Shown here: positions 1-10,049 of the stretch, in pieces
Position numbering within the stretch: position 1 is the stretch's first letter
Layout: every line of letters begins with the position of its first letter
Assembly: GCA_028285405.1 (NCBI GenBank)
Contig: JANQPH010000028.1
Coordinates: 1-34,481, forward strand
DNA from: Thermoleophilia bacterium
GTDB lineage: Bacteria; Actinomycetota; Thermoleophilia; Miltoncostaeales; Miltoncostaeaceae
Direction of reading: 5' to 3'
Length of the DNA: 34,481 bases
Made by a program: the position numbers and the translations under genes
Notes under the pieces: generated by a model
The model's database searches: none
What the model saw: only the letters and a program-made list of their open reading frames with translations
Told to the model about the DNA's origin: nothing

Positions 1-384
<384 letters not shown>

Positions 385-594
385 GAAAACTCGAGACCAG
401 AGCGAGCCTCGCCCAATCCTGCGGCGGGGACCGATGGTCCAAGAGTCGTTGGAGGCCACTGGCCGATCGCTCGACCGGCGGCTGATCCAAGAAATGTCGT
501 TCCGAGGCGCGGCATCGCGCCGGGCCCGGGAATCGACGGGGCTCGTGAATGTCATGGCCGCCGAGTCCGGCATCGCTGCCGACTCGACGCGCGC

Positions 595-610
595 TGTTCA
601 GTTTTCAAGG
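595..610 (-). promoter_or_regulatory. boxA-like rRNA antitermination element
   Basis: The minus strand reads CCTTGAAAACTGAACA here. This resembles the boxA/leader element found ahead of 16S genes in Gram-positive bacteria, where NusB-S10 loads to prevent premature termination of rRNA transcription. It lies about 210 nt upstream of the mature 16S end and inside the transcribed leader. The call rests on motif similarity and position only. Confidence 0.6.
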
Positions 611-761
611 ATCACTTCGGACCGAGCCCGAAACCCGTCGACGGAGTCGTCGCAGCCGTGGTGAGCGCATTCCGCGCTGCCTTCCGCTGGCCGCGGCGTC
701 CCAACGCCGTTGGGGCCCCCGATGTGTCGGCCGCGAAGGCCGTTCCCCACCGGGCCGATGA

Positions 762-789
762 AGAATAGCGATCAGGAGGGGGTTGTCAA
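762..789 (-). promoter_or_regulatory. rRNA operon promoter (-35 TTGACA, -10 TATTCT)
   Basis: On the minus strand a perfect -35 TTGACA (784-789) is followed, after a 16-base spacer, by -10 TATTCT (762-767). Transcription would begin near 755 and run into 16S. It is the closest match to the sigma-70 consensus I found in the window, as expected for an rRNA promoter. It starts only 37 bases after the tyrS stop codon, so read-through from the tyrS operon into rrn is possible. Confidence 0.82.
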
Positions 790-825
790 GCAGCCGGCAC
801 CCGCCGCGCCGGGTTACGCGCAGCG

Positions 826-1980
826 TTACGGCACGATCTCGATCCGTGCGAAACGCCGCTTGCCGACGCGCAGAACCGCTCCGTCGAGGCGATCCGGGGT
901 CAGATCGAGTTCCGACACCGGATCGCCGTCGATCGAGACGCCACCCTGGGCGATCAGGCGCCGAGCCTCGCTGCGGCTCGACACGCCGAGCGCGGAGACC
1001 AGCACCTCGGGCAGGTGGATCGAATCCGCTCCGCGGACGCTGGCGCTCGGCACCTCGTCCGGGACCGAGCGATCACGGATGACCCGGTTGAAGTGCTCCT
1101 CCGCGCGCTCGCCCGATCCGACATCGTGGAATCGGTCGACGATCAGCCGCGCGAGCCGCCGCTTCTCGTCGCCGAGATGCCCCGCTGGCGGCGGCGCGTC
1201 CGGCTCGAGGAGCCGGTACCACTCGGACAGCGCGTCATCGGGCAGGCGCATCACCTTGCCGAACTGCTCCTCGGGGGGCTCCGAGACCCCGACGTAGTTG
1301 CCGGCCGACTTGCTCATCCGCTTCACGCCGTCCGTGCCGGGCAGGATCGGCAGCGTGATCGCCGTCTGGGGCGACTGGCCGTAGGCCTCCTGGATCTCCC
1401 GGCCCAGCATCAGGTTGAAGAGCTGATCCGTCCCGCCGAGCTCGATGTCGGCCTGGACCGCGACCGAGTCGAACGCCTGCATCAGCGGGTAGAGGAGCTC
1501 CAGGACCGAGATCGGCTCCTCCCGACCGATGCGCTCGCCGAAGTCGTTGCGCCGAAGCAGCTGGTTCACGGTCGCCCGCGACGAGAGGCGAAAGAGCTCC
1601 TCGAGGCCCATCCCGGCGAACCACTCCCCGTTTCGCCGAACCTCGGTCCGGTCGGGATCCAGGATCCGATCGACCTGCGCGCGGTAGGTCGCCGCGTTCG
1701 CCTCGATCTCGTCCGCCGCGAGCATCGGGCGGGTGCTCGAGCGCCCGGAGGGGTCCCCCACCCGCGCCGTCCAGTCGCCGATGATCAGGACGGCCAGATG
1801 GCCCGCGTCCTGGAACTCGCGGAGCTTTCGCAGCGCGAGCGTGTGCCCGAGGTGGATGTCGGGCGCGGTCGGATCCACGCCGAGCTTCACCCGGAGCGGC
1901 CTGCCCGAGGCGAGCTGACGCTCGAGCGAGCCGGGTGGCACCTCCTCGACCGTGCGCTCGAGCAGCGCCGCCGCGCTCAT
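826..1980 (-). CDS. tyrS: Tyrosyl-tRNA synthetase
   Basis: Charges tRNA-Tyr with tyrosine in the cytoplasm. The 384-residue protein has the class I signature in the form HLGH (residues 43-46, within VDPTAPDIHLGH) and KRMSKS (220-225), which bind ATP. A C-terminal S4 RNA-binding domain (about 320-384, EVLVSALGVSSRSEARRLI) completes the usual TyrS layout, and the length is typical of the shorter bacterial form. The ATG at 1978-1980 overlaps the TGA of the upstream DNA glycosylase gene by the ATGA arrangement, so translation is probably coupled. A much longer in-frame extension upstream is a shadow of the glycosylase gene. It is the last gene of the ilvE-to-tyrS operon, just before the rRNA promoter. 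Confidence 0.96.
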   Translation of the reverse strand: MSAAALLERTVEEVPPGSLERQLASGRPLRVKLGVDPTAPDIHLGHTLALRKLREFQDAGHLAVLIIGDWTARVGDPSGRSSTRPMLAADEIEANAATYRAQVDRILDPDRTEVRRNGEWFAGMGLEELFRLSSRATVNQLLRRNDFGERIGREEPISVLELLYPLMQAFDSVAVQADIELGGTDQLFNLMLGREIQEAYGQSPQTAITLPILPGTDGVKRMSKSAGNYVGVSEPPEEQFGKVMRLPDDALSEWYRLLEPDAPPPAGHLGDEKRRLARLIVDRFHDVGSGERAEEHFNRVIRDRSVPDEVPSASVRGADSIHLPEVLVSALGVSSRSEARRLIAQGGVSIDGDPVSELDLTPDRLDGAVLRVGKRRFARIEIVP

Positions 1981-2572
1981 GCCTCGGGGAACCGCTTCGA
2001 GACGAACTGGGATCCCGCCAGACCGAACCGCCAGGGCTTCTCGGTCGCTCGCGAGATGCCGATCCGGGGTCCCGAGACCACCTCGCAGGGCTCGCTCCGT
2101 CCGATCACCTCGACCGCGGCCCCCGGCGCCACCGCCGACGCCCCGTTGAGCGCGCTGTCGATCCCCAGGGCCTCGGTGAGCCGTCCGGGGCCCGCACAAA
2201 GCAGCCGATCGACGCTCATCCCCCTGCGCTCGCGCATCAGCCCGATCCCGTCGGTCGGCGCGATCGCGCGCAGCAGCACGGCGGCGCCCCTGCCCGGCTC
2301 CTCGCAGACCAGGTTCATGCACCAGTGGATCCCGTACGACCGGTAGACGTAGATCGTTCCGGGGTCGCCGAACATCACCGCCGCCCGTCCCCGCGGACCC
2401 TTGAAGCTGTGCGATGCCGGATCGTCGTCCTGGTAGCGCTCGACCTCGACGATGACGCCGCCCACCCCGTCGACCAAGAGCCGGCAGCCGATCAGCGCCG
2501 GGGCGACGTCCTCGACGCCCCGCGCGAAGAAGTCGGCGCCGAGCCTCACCCCGGCCGGCGCGTCGACGACGC

Positions 2573-2579
<7 letters not shown>
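1977..2579 (-). CDS. aag: DNA-3-methyladenine glycosylase (AAG/MPG family)
   Basis: A 200-residue base-excision repair enzyme that removes alkylated purines such as 3-methyladenine and hypoxanthine. Family features are visible: LGADFFARG near the N-terminus, then LIGCRLLVDGVGGVIVEVERYQ containing the catalytic-glutamate region (VEVE.Y), then DPASHSF and the FGDPGTIYVYRSYGIHWCMN block typical of AAG proteins (usually P-G-TIYVYLIYGMHYC.N). Length matches bacterial members. The ATG at 2577-2579 lies within the end of argH (ATGGTGA overlap) and its stop overlaps the tyrS start. It sits among amino acid genes with no visible functional link, apparently as a coupled passenger. Family assignment is firm; substrate range is not visible. 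Confidence 0.93.
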
Positions 2580-3944
<1,365 letters not shown>

Positions 3945-3955
<11 letters not shown>

Positions 3956-5090
3956 TGGTCACGGCCCGGGTCGATGCGATGGCGCCGGCGAGCGACTCAC
4001 ACACCCGGTCGACCTGACGCTCGGTCATCCGGGGAAAGAACGGGAGGGCGATCGTCGAGCTCGAGATCGCCTCGGTGACCGGGAACGAGCCCGGAACGTA
4101 GCCGTCGGCGTCGCGGTAGTAGGGCTGCAGGTGGATGCACGGCAGGTACGGCTTCGCCGCGATCCCGAGCGGCTCGAGGGCGCCGATGACCGCGTCGCGG
4201 TCGACGTCGGGGTCGAGCCGGGGCGCATAGACGAACCACGAGCGCTTCTGAGGCCCCTCGTACATCGGCGTGACGCCGTCGATCTCGGCCACCCGCTCCT
4301 GGTACCAGGCCGCGGCACGCGCGCGGCCAGCCATCAGCTCGTCGAGCCGCTCCAGCTGGGCCACGCCGATCGCGGCGTGCACGTCCGACATCCGGTAGTT
4401 GAACCCGAGGCGCGAGTGCACGAGCCATGCACCGTCGTCCGAGCGCCCCTGGTTCGACAGGCTCTTCAGGAGATCCGCCAGCCGCTCGTCGTCGGTGAGG
4501 ACCACCCCGCCCTCTGCGGTCGTGAGCTGCTTGTTGGCGTAGAAGCCATACACGGCCGGGTGCCCGTGGGTGCCGAGCATCTTCCCGTCGTGGTCGCCGT
4601 CGATCGTCTGGCAGGCGTCCTCGACGACGCCGAGGCCGTGCCGCTCGGCGATCGCGCGCAGCGCGGGCACCTCGGCCGGGTACCCGAAGATGTCCACGAT
4701 CAGGATCGCCTTGGTGTTCGGCGTGATCGCCGCCTCGACGGCGTCGGGGTCCATGTTGAACGTCTGCTCGTCGACCTCGGCGAACACCGGCTCGGCGCCC
4801 GTGAACTTGACGGCGTTCGCCGAGGCCACGAACGAGAAGCTCGAGGTCACCACCTCGTCGCCAGGCCCGAGCCCGAGCGCATGCAGGCACATGTGCAGGC
4901 CCGCGGTGCCGGACGAGCAGGCCACGGCGCGGGCGCAGCCGATCCGCTCGGCCCAGGCGTCCTCGAACCGGTCGATCATGGGCCCGAGGCTGAGCTGGCC
5001 CGAGCGCAGCACCTGGTCGACCAGCTCGCGCTCGCGCTCACCGACCACCGGCTGCGCGAGGGGAATGCTCTCGAGCTCGTCCGCGCTCAC
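3945..5090 (-). CDS. DegT/DnrJ/EryC1/StrS-family PLP aminotransferase
   Basis: About 381 residues, fold-type I PLP enzyme of the sugar-aminotransferase family. Visible features are SSGTAGLHMCLHALGLGPGDEV (59-80), the SFVASANAV stretch typical of the family, VEDACQTIDGD (156-166) with the PLP-ring aspartate, and FYANKQLTTAEGG (183-195) where K187 should bind PLP. Members normally transfer an amino group to nucleotide-linked keto-sugars. No glycosyltransferase or nucleotide-sugar gene is nearby; it lies between cimA and argH, 25 bases after cimA. I chose GTG at 5088-5090; an upstream in-frame start at 5159 would overlap the end of cimA and add non-conserved residues. The substrate cannot be read from sequence. 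Confidence 0.88.
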
Positions 5091-5115
5091 GCCACCACCG
5101 CCCCGTGGGCGAGCG

Positions 5116-6714
5116 TCATGTGTGGGCCGCGGTCTGCGCGCGTCGAAGACGGCGCACACCGTGCTCGAGGCTGTCGAGCAGCGCCTCCCACGAGGCCTCG
5201 ATCACGTTCTCGCTGACGCCGATCGTGCCCCACGTCCCGCCGTGGCCGTCGCGGGAGTCGAGCAGCACGCGGGTCGTCGCGGCGGTGCCGTGCGACTCGT
5301 CCAGGATCCGGACCTTGTAGTTCACGAGCTCGATCATCTCGAGCTCGGGGATGCGGCCCCCGAGCGCGCGCCGCACCGCGGTGTCGAGCGCGTTCACCGG
5401 GCCGTTGCCCTCGGCGGTGGCGATCACCCGCTCGTCCTCGTGGACGAGCTTGACCGTCGCCTCGGTCTGGATCCGGCCGTCCTCGCGCTGATCCGTGATG
5501 ACGCGGAAGCTCTCGACGGTGAAGAGCGGCTCGAACTCGCCGGAGTCGCGCTCGATCATGAGCTCGAACGACGCGTCGGCCACCTCGAAGTGGTACCCGC
5601 GGTGCTCGAGGTCCTTCAGCCGAGACAGGATCGCGGCGACCCGCTCCGGGTCCTCGGCGAGCTCGTCGTCGCCGAGCTCACGCGCCTTGGCCACGATCGT
5701 GCCGCGCCCCGACAGCTCGGAGACGAGCATGTTCCGGCTGTTGCCGACCGTCTCGGGGTCGACGTGCTCGAACGTGCGCTCGTCGGCGAGCATGCCGGCG
5801 ACGTGCATGCCGCCCTTGTGGGCGAAGGCGTTGCGGCCGACGTAGGGCGCCCAGCTGTCGAGCTGCACGTTGGCCGTCTCGGCCACCGCGTTGGCGACCT
5901 CGGTCAGTGAGGACAGGGAGTCCTCGGAGACCGTCTCGAAGCCCATCTTCAGGGTCAGCGAGGGGATGATCGAGACGAGGTTCGCGTTGCCCGTGCGCTC
6001 GCCGTAGCCGTTGATCGTGCCCTGCACCTGGCGAGCGCCGCGCTCGACCGCCATCAGGGTGTTGGCGACCGCGCACTCGGCGTCGTTGTGGGTGTGGATG
6101 CCGATCCGGGCGTTGGGCAGCGCATCGCGCACCTCACCGACGATCCGCCCGACCTCATCCGGCAGCGTTGCGCCGTTGGTGTCGCACAGCACGACCCACG
6201 CGGCCCCGTTGCCCTCGGCCGCGCGCAGGCACTCGAGAGCGTAGTCCGGGTGCGCCCGGTACGCGTCGAAGAAGTGCTCGGCGTCGTAGATGACCTCCTT
6301 GCCCTCCCTGACCAGGAAGGCGTTGGAGTCGCCGATCATGGCCAGGTTCTCCTCGCGGCTCACCTTGGTGACCTTCTCGAGGTGGAGATCCCAGGTCTTC
6401 CCGACGATGGTGACGACCGGGGCGAAGCACTCGGCGAGCCCGCGCACGGCCGGGTCCTCCTCGGGGAGCACGCCCCGGCGGCGGGTCATCCCGAACGCGG
6501 CGATCTTGGTGTCGCCGAAGTCCTCGCCGGCGAGCAGGTCGAACAGCTCGCCGTACTTGGGGTTCGACGCCGGGAACCCCGCCTCGACGTAGTGCATGCC
6601 GAACTCGGCCAGGCGCAGCGCGATGTCGAGCTGCTCGCCCGCCGACAGCGACAGGCCCTCTCGCTGCATCCCGTCGCGCAGCGTCGTGTCATAGAGGAGG
6701 ACGGTCTCGCTCAT
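5116..6714 (-). CDS. cimA: (R)-citramalate synthase
   Basis: Condenses pyruvate with acetyl-CoA to (R)-citramalate, the first step of the threonine-independent route to 2-oxobutyrate and isoleucine. The 532-residue protein has the HMGL-like TIM barrel with YDTTLRDGMQREG (8-20; catalytic R13-D14), metal-binding HTH at 207-209 (GIHTHNDAE), NGYGERTGNANL, then a C-terminal regulatory domain (about 370-532) like that of LeuA. The DGMQ form and overall wording match the citramalate-synthase branch rather than isopropylmalate synthase, which is encoded separately at 11464. The ATG (6712-6714) overlaps the ilvE stop by ATGA. The products can be processed by LeuCD and LeuB encoded a few kb away. 2-Isopropylmalate synthase-like activity cannot be excluded without assay. 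Confidence 0.9.
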   Translation of the reverse strand: MSETVLLYDTTLRDGMQREGLSLSAGEQLDIALRLAEFGMHYVEAGFPASNPKYGELFDLLAGEDFGDTKIAAFGMTRRRGVLPEEDPAVRGLAECFAPVVTIVGKTWDLHLEKVTKVSREENLAMIGDSNAFLVREGKEVIYDAEHFFDAYRAHPDYALECLRAAEGNGAAWVVLCDTNGATLPDEVGRIVGEVRDALPNARIGIHTHNDAECAVANTLMAVERGARQVQGTINGYGERTGNANLVSIIPSLTLKMGFETVSEDSLSSLTEVANAVAETANVQLDSWAPYVGRNAFAHKGGMHVAGMLADERTFEHVDPETVGNSRNMLVSELSGRGTIVAKARELGDDELAEDPERVAAILSRLKDLEHRGYHFEVADASFELMIERDSGEFEPLFTVESFRVITDQREDGRIQTEATVKLVHEDERVIATAEGNGPVNALDTAVRRALGGRIPELEMIELVNYKVRILDESHGTAATTRVLLDSRDGHGGTWGTIGVSENVIEASWEALLDSLEHGVRRLRRAQTAAHT

Positions 6715-7661
6715 CGCGCCGCCGCCTCCTCCCCGGGCACCTCGGAGGTCGCGGCGACGACGTCGAGCCATTCCAGGTACTTGGGATCGCGGCCGTGGAT
6801 CGCGGCGTCGAACCGCTGCTGGAGCAGCTTGGTGATCGGTCCGGGCTCGCCGATCTCGTGGTCGTCGACCTCGCGGATCGGGGTGACCTCGGCGGCGGTG
6901 CCGGTGACGAACACCTCGTCCGCGGTGTAGAGCTCGGCGCGCGCGATCTCGCGCTCGACGATGTCGACGCCCTCGTCCTCGGCGATCGTCATCACCGAGT
7001 CGCGTGTGATCCCGGGCAGGATGGATGCCTGCAGCGGCGGCGTCACGAGCACGCCGTCCCGCACGATGAAGATGTTCTCCCCGGAGCCGTCGGCGACGTA
7101 GCCGGCCTCGTTGAGGAGGATGGCCTCCTCGTAACCGGCCCGATGCGTCTCGACCTTGGCGAGGATCGAGTTGAGGTACTGCCCGCCCGCCTTGGCGGTC
7201 GCCGGGATCGTCGTGCTCCCGATCCTCCGCCACGAGGCGATCTTGGCCCTGATCCCGTGCTCGATCCCGTGCTCGCCCAGGTAGGCGCCCCACACCCACG
7301 CGGCGATGGCGACGTCGACCTCCGCGTCGAGCGGGAAGAGCCCCATCGTTCCGTAGCCGCGGAGCACGATCGGGCGGATGTAGCACTCGGACAGCCCGTT
7401 GGTCCGGACCACGTCGTGGACGGCGGAGCGCAGCTGCTCACGGGAGTACGGGATCGGCATGTAGTAGATGCCGGCCGAGGCCTCCATCCGCGCGAGGTGG
7501 TCATCGAGCCGGAACACCGCCGTGCCGATCTCGGTGTCGTACGCGCGAATGCCCTCGAACACGGTGGTGCCGTAGTGCAGCCCGTGCGAGAGCACGTGGA
7601 CCTTGGCGTCGTGCCAGTCCACGAGCTCGCCGTTGAACCAGATCTTGTCGGCTTCCTGCAT
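6711..7661 (-). CDS. ilvE: Branched-chain amino acid aminotransferase
   Basis: Final transamination giving valine, leucine and isoleucine from their 2-oxo acids. The 316-residue fold-type IV PLP enzyme opens with IWFNGELVDWHDAKVHV and SHGLHYGTTVFEGIRAY (25-41), typical of IlvE. The PLP lysine is K157 in ATAKAGGQYLNS; LNEAGYVADGSGENIF and a late TGTAAEVTPIREVD also match. The ATG is at 7659-7661 and a modest GAGG stands upstream. It heads the ilvE-cimA-aminotransferase-argH-glycosylase-tyrS operon. A possible -10 box TAACAT on the minus strand at 7723-7728 would give a leader of about 55 nt, but no clear -35 is seen. Confidence 0.95.
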   Translation of the reverse strand: MQEADKIWFNGELVDWHDAKVHVLSHGLHYGTTVFEGIRAYDTEIGTAVFRLDDHLARMEASAGIYYMPIPYSREQLRSAVHDVVRTNGLSECYIRPIVLRGYGTMGLFPLDAEVDVAIAAWVWGAYLGEHGIEHGIRAKIASWRRIGSTTIPATAKAGGQYLNSILAKVETHRAGYEEAILLNEAGYVADGSGENIFIVRDGVLVTPPLQASILPGITRDSVMTIAEDEGVDIVEREIARAELYTADEVFVTGTAAEVTPIREVDDHEIGEPGPITKLLQQRFDAAIHGRDPKYLEWLDVVAATSEVPGEEAAAR

Positions 7662-7805
7662 CTTCGAGGACCTCGTTCGAGCAGAGGAGATCGCGCCCGG
7701 CGCATGGGCGCCAGGTCGCAGGATGTTACCGGGGACCGTGCCACGAGCCGAGGCGCGTGTCAGCAGCGCGGCTCACTCGGGCCGGGACGGCCGGCGTGCG
7801 TCGAG

Positions 7806-8885
7806 CTATGGCGCGGGCAGCTCCGGCTCCTCGAGCGCCGCCAGGAGCGCCGCCGAGATGTCGGTGGTGGTGGCCGCTCCCCCGAGATCGCGCGGGATCG
7901 GACCGTTCTCGATCACGTGGTCCACCGCGCCCTCGATCCGATCGGCGCCGGCGGGCGAGCCGAGCGAATAGCGCAGCATCATCGCCGCCGACAGGCACGC
8001 CGCGATCGGGTTGGCCACCCCCTGACCGGCGATGTCAGGGGCCGAGCCGTGGACCGGCTCGTACAGCCCGCGACCACCGTCCCCCAGGCTGGCCGACGCG
8101 AGAAGCCCGATCGAGCCGGTGATCATGGCCGCCTCGTCGCTCAGGATGTCGCCGAACATGTTCTCGGTGACGATGACGTCGAAGCTCGCCGGGCGCGAGA
8201 CGAGCTGCATCGCCGCGTTGTCAACGAGCATGTCCTCGAGCTCGACGTCGGGGTAGTCCCCCGCGACCTCGTGGACGACCTCGCGCCAGAGGCGCGAGCT
8301 CTCGAGCACGTTCGCCTTGTCGACCGACGTGACCTTCCGCCGGCGACCCTGCGCGGCCTCGAAGCCGCGCCGGGCGACCCGCTCGACCTCGCCCCGCGAG
8401 TAGACGCAGGTGTCGTACGCCCGGTCGTCGACCCGGGCGCGCTCGCCGAAGTACAGCCCGCCGGTCAGCTCGCGGACGACGAGCAGGTCGGTGCCCTCGA
8501 TCCGCTCCTCCCGCAGCGGGCTCGCCGCGCGCAGGCTGTGCCACGGCTTCACCGGACGCAGGTTCGCGTAGAGGCCAAGGCCCTCGCGCAGTCCGAGCAG
8601 CCCCTGCTCGGGCCGCGGCGCCTCGGGATCGGTCGTGTCCCATCGCGGCCCGCCGACGGCGCCCAGCAGCACCGCGTCCGCGGCGTGGCAGTCCGCCAGT
8701 ACGTCGTCGTGCAGCGCGGTCCCGTACTCGTCGATCGAGATGCCGCCGACATGGCGCTCCTGCCACCGGATCTGGAGCCCGTCGTGCCGCGCCGCCGCAT
8801 CTGCCAGGGCGCGGGCGACCGCGTTCACCTCGGGCCCGATGCCGTCGCCGTCCAGGGCGACCACGTCCGCCTGCCTCGCGCTCAT
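7806..8885 (-). CDS. leuB: 3-isopropylmalate dehydrogenase
   Basis: Oxidative decarboxylation of 3-isopropylmalate in leucine synthesis; it probably also handles the methylmalate produced downstream of CimA. The 359-residue protein has LDGDGIGPEV at the N-terminus, LLGAVGGPRWD, the substrate-binding YANLRPVK region, ELTGGLYFG, SVDKANVLESSRLWR, and the NAD-binding GLYEPVHGSAPDIAGQGVANP block; all are signatures of the LeuB family. The ATG (8883-8885) overlaps the stop of the upstream carboxymuconolactone-decarboxylase-like gene by ATGA. It is the last gene of the leuACD operon; 144 bases separate it from ilvE. Confidence 0.96.
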   Translation of the reverse strand: MSARQADVVALDGDGIGPEVNAVARALADAAARHDGLQIRWQERHVGGISIDEYGTALHDDVLADCHAADAVLLGAVGGPRWDTTDPEAPRPEQGLLGLREGLGLYANLRPVKPWHSLRAASPLREERIEGTDLLVVRELTGGLYFGERARVDDRAYDTCVYSRGEVERVARRGFEAAQGRRRKVTSVDKANVLESSRLWREVVHEVAGDYPDVELEDMLVDNAAMQLVSRPASFDVIVTENMFGDILSDEAAMITGSIGLLASASLGDGGRGLYEPVHGSAPDIAGQGVANPIAACLSAAMMLRYSLGSPAGADRIEGAVDHVIENGPIPRDLGGAATTTDISAALLAALEEPELPAP

Positions 8886-9424
8886 GCGCTCACCGCCTCA
8901 TCGTCGTCGGGAACCACGTCGAAGCCCTTGATCACGCCGCCCATCAGCGCGTACATGCCGACCACCACGGCCATCTCGACCAGACCGTCCGTCCCCACGA
9001 TGCTGCTGAGCCGATCCTGGATGTCGTGTGCGAGCGGCTCGTGGGCGAGGAAGGTGTCGACCCCTCGCAGGACGGTCAGGTAGGGCTCGGGCGGATCCTC
9101 ACCGCCCTCGAGCGCGGCGATCGCCGCTTCGGGAACGCCGGCCTCGCGCGCCAGCGGCTCGTGGTGGTGCCGCTCGTACGCGACATCCCGGCGGGTGGCG
9201 ACGGCGAGCACGACGAACTCGAACACGTCGCGCGGCAGCACCCCGCCGAAGCGGAGATGGTCGCCGAGCTGCTCGACGCGCTCGGCCGCTGCCGGGTTGT
9301 GCATGAGCGTCAGATAGACGCCGGGGATCGTCGCCCCGCGCTCGCCGCGCCGGGCGCGAAGCCGATCCCACGTTGCTCGCCCCTCCGAGTCGAACGACCC
9401 GCGCGGGTCGGGCAGGCGCGCCAC
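8882..9424 (-). CDS. Carboxymuconolactone decarboxylase-like (AhpD-fold) protein
   Basis: A 180-residue all-helical protein with the CMD-family core: a VYLTLMHNPAAAERVEQLGDHLRF helix followed by FEFVVLAVATRRDVAYERHHHEPLAREAGV (68-97). The AhpD peroxidase CxxC pair is absent; there is no cysteine in the whole protein, so a thiol peroxidase role is unlikely. Histidines in the HHHEPLA segment sit where other CMD proteins have catalytic residues. It starts at GTG (9422-9424) 7 bases after the leuD stop and its own stop overlaps leuB, so it is co-translated with leucine genes. Function is unknown; related small-molecule lyase or isomerase roles are possible. Confidence 0.85.
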   Translation of the reverse strand: MARLPDPRGSFDSEGRATWDRLRARRGERGATIPGVYLTLMHNPAAAERVEQLGDHLRFGGVLPRDVFEFVVLAVATRRDVAYERHHHEPLAREAGVPEAAIAALEGGEDPPEPYLTVLRGVDTFLAHEPLAHDIQDRLSSIVGTDGLVEMAVVVGMYALMGGVIKGFDVVPDDDEAVSA

Positions 9425-9431
9425 GCGGCGC

Positions 9432-10049
9432 TCAGCCTCGCGCCGGCGGCTCGGCGAACTGGAGCGTCGCGGTGCCGGGCCGCTCGCGCTCGCGCTCGAA
9501 GTCGGCGATCGCGTCCTCGTGACGGAGCGTGATCGACACGTCGTCCCAGCCGTTCAGGAGCCGCTCGCGGACATGGCCCTCCACCTCGAACGGATGCTCT
9601 CGCCCGTCCGGCCCGACGACGATCTGCCGGTGCAGGTCCACCTCGATCTCGGCGCCGGGCTCGCCGTGCGCCGTCTCGATCAGCTCGAGCACGATGTCCT
9701 CGTGCAGCACGACGGGGAGGACCCCGTTCTTCGTGCAGTTGGTGTGGAAGATGTCGGCGAAGCTCGGCGCGATGATGGCGCGATAGCCGTGGTCTGCGAG
9801 CGCCCACGGCGCGTGCTCGCGCGAGGAGCCGCAGCCGAAGTTGCGCCCGGTCACGAGCACGGGGGCGTCGCGGTACTCCTCGTCGTGCAGGACGTACCCC
9901 TCCTCGTCCCGCCAGTCGTGGAAGACGAACTCGCCGAAGCCGGTCCGCTCGATCCGCTTCAGGAACTGCTTGGGGATGATCTGATCGGTGTCGACGTCGT
10001 GCCGGTGCAGCGGCGCCATCGGACCCCGGACCTTCGTGAACGCGTCCAT
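9432..10049 (-). CDS. leuD: 3-isopropylmalate dehydratase small subunit
   Basis: With LeuC forms isopropylmalate isomerase, converting 2- to 3-isopropylmalate (and citramalate to methylmalate). The 205-residue protein shows the aconitase swivel-domain signatures: HDVDTDQIIPKQFLKRIERTGFG (16-38), TGRNFGCGSSREHAPWAL and SFADIFHTNCTKNGVLPV. Length is normal for bacterial LeuD. The ATG (10047-10049) shares one base with the leuC stop (TGATG), and the next gene begins 7 bases after its stop. Confidence 0.96.
   Translation of the reverse strand: MDAFTKVRGPMAPLHRHDVDTDQIIPKQFLKRIERTGFGEFVFHDWRDEEGYVLHDEEYRDAPVLVTGRNFGCGSSREHAPWALADHGYRAIIAPSFADIFHTNCTKNGVLPVVLHEDIVLELIETAHGEPGAEIEVDLHRQIVVGPDGREHPFEVEGHVRERLLNGWDDVSITLRHEDAIADFERERERPGTATLQFAEPPARG

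Larger units (their letters stand above)
385..825 (-). other. rRNA operon leader and promoter region (no protein gene)
   Basis: This 440-base stretch lies between the tyrS stop codon and the mature 16S 5' end. It holds a near-consensus promoter (762-789) and a boxA-like antitermination motif (595-610), both on the minus strand. From the promoter position the pre-rRNA leader would be about 370 nt. Short open frames exist on both strands, but none has family-like sequence and they overlap the rRNA leader, so none is called. Confidence 0.8.

Noticed and set aside
5091-5159. Longer start for the DegT-family aminotransferase
   Set aside because: It would overlap the end of cimA and adds an Arg/Gly-rich stretch unlike the family; GTG at 5090 fits better.
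7662-7805. Leader peptide or riboswitch upstream of ilvE
   Set aside because: The only ATG frame runs on into ilvE in another frame without a stop or a run of branched-chain codons; no T-box or known riboswitch pattern was seen.
8882-9424. AhpD alkylhydroperoxidase
   Set aside because: The protein has no cysteine, so the CxxC active site is lacking.
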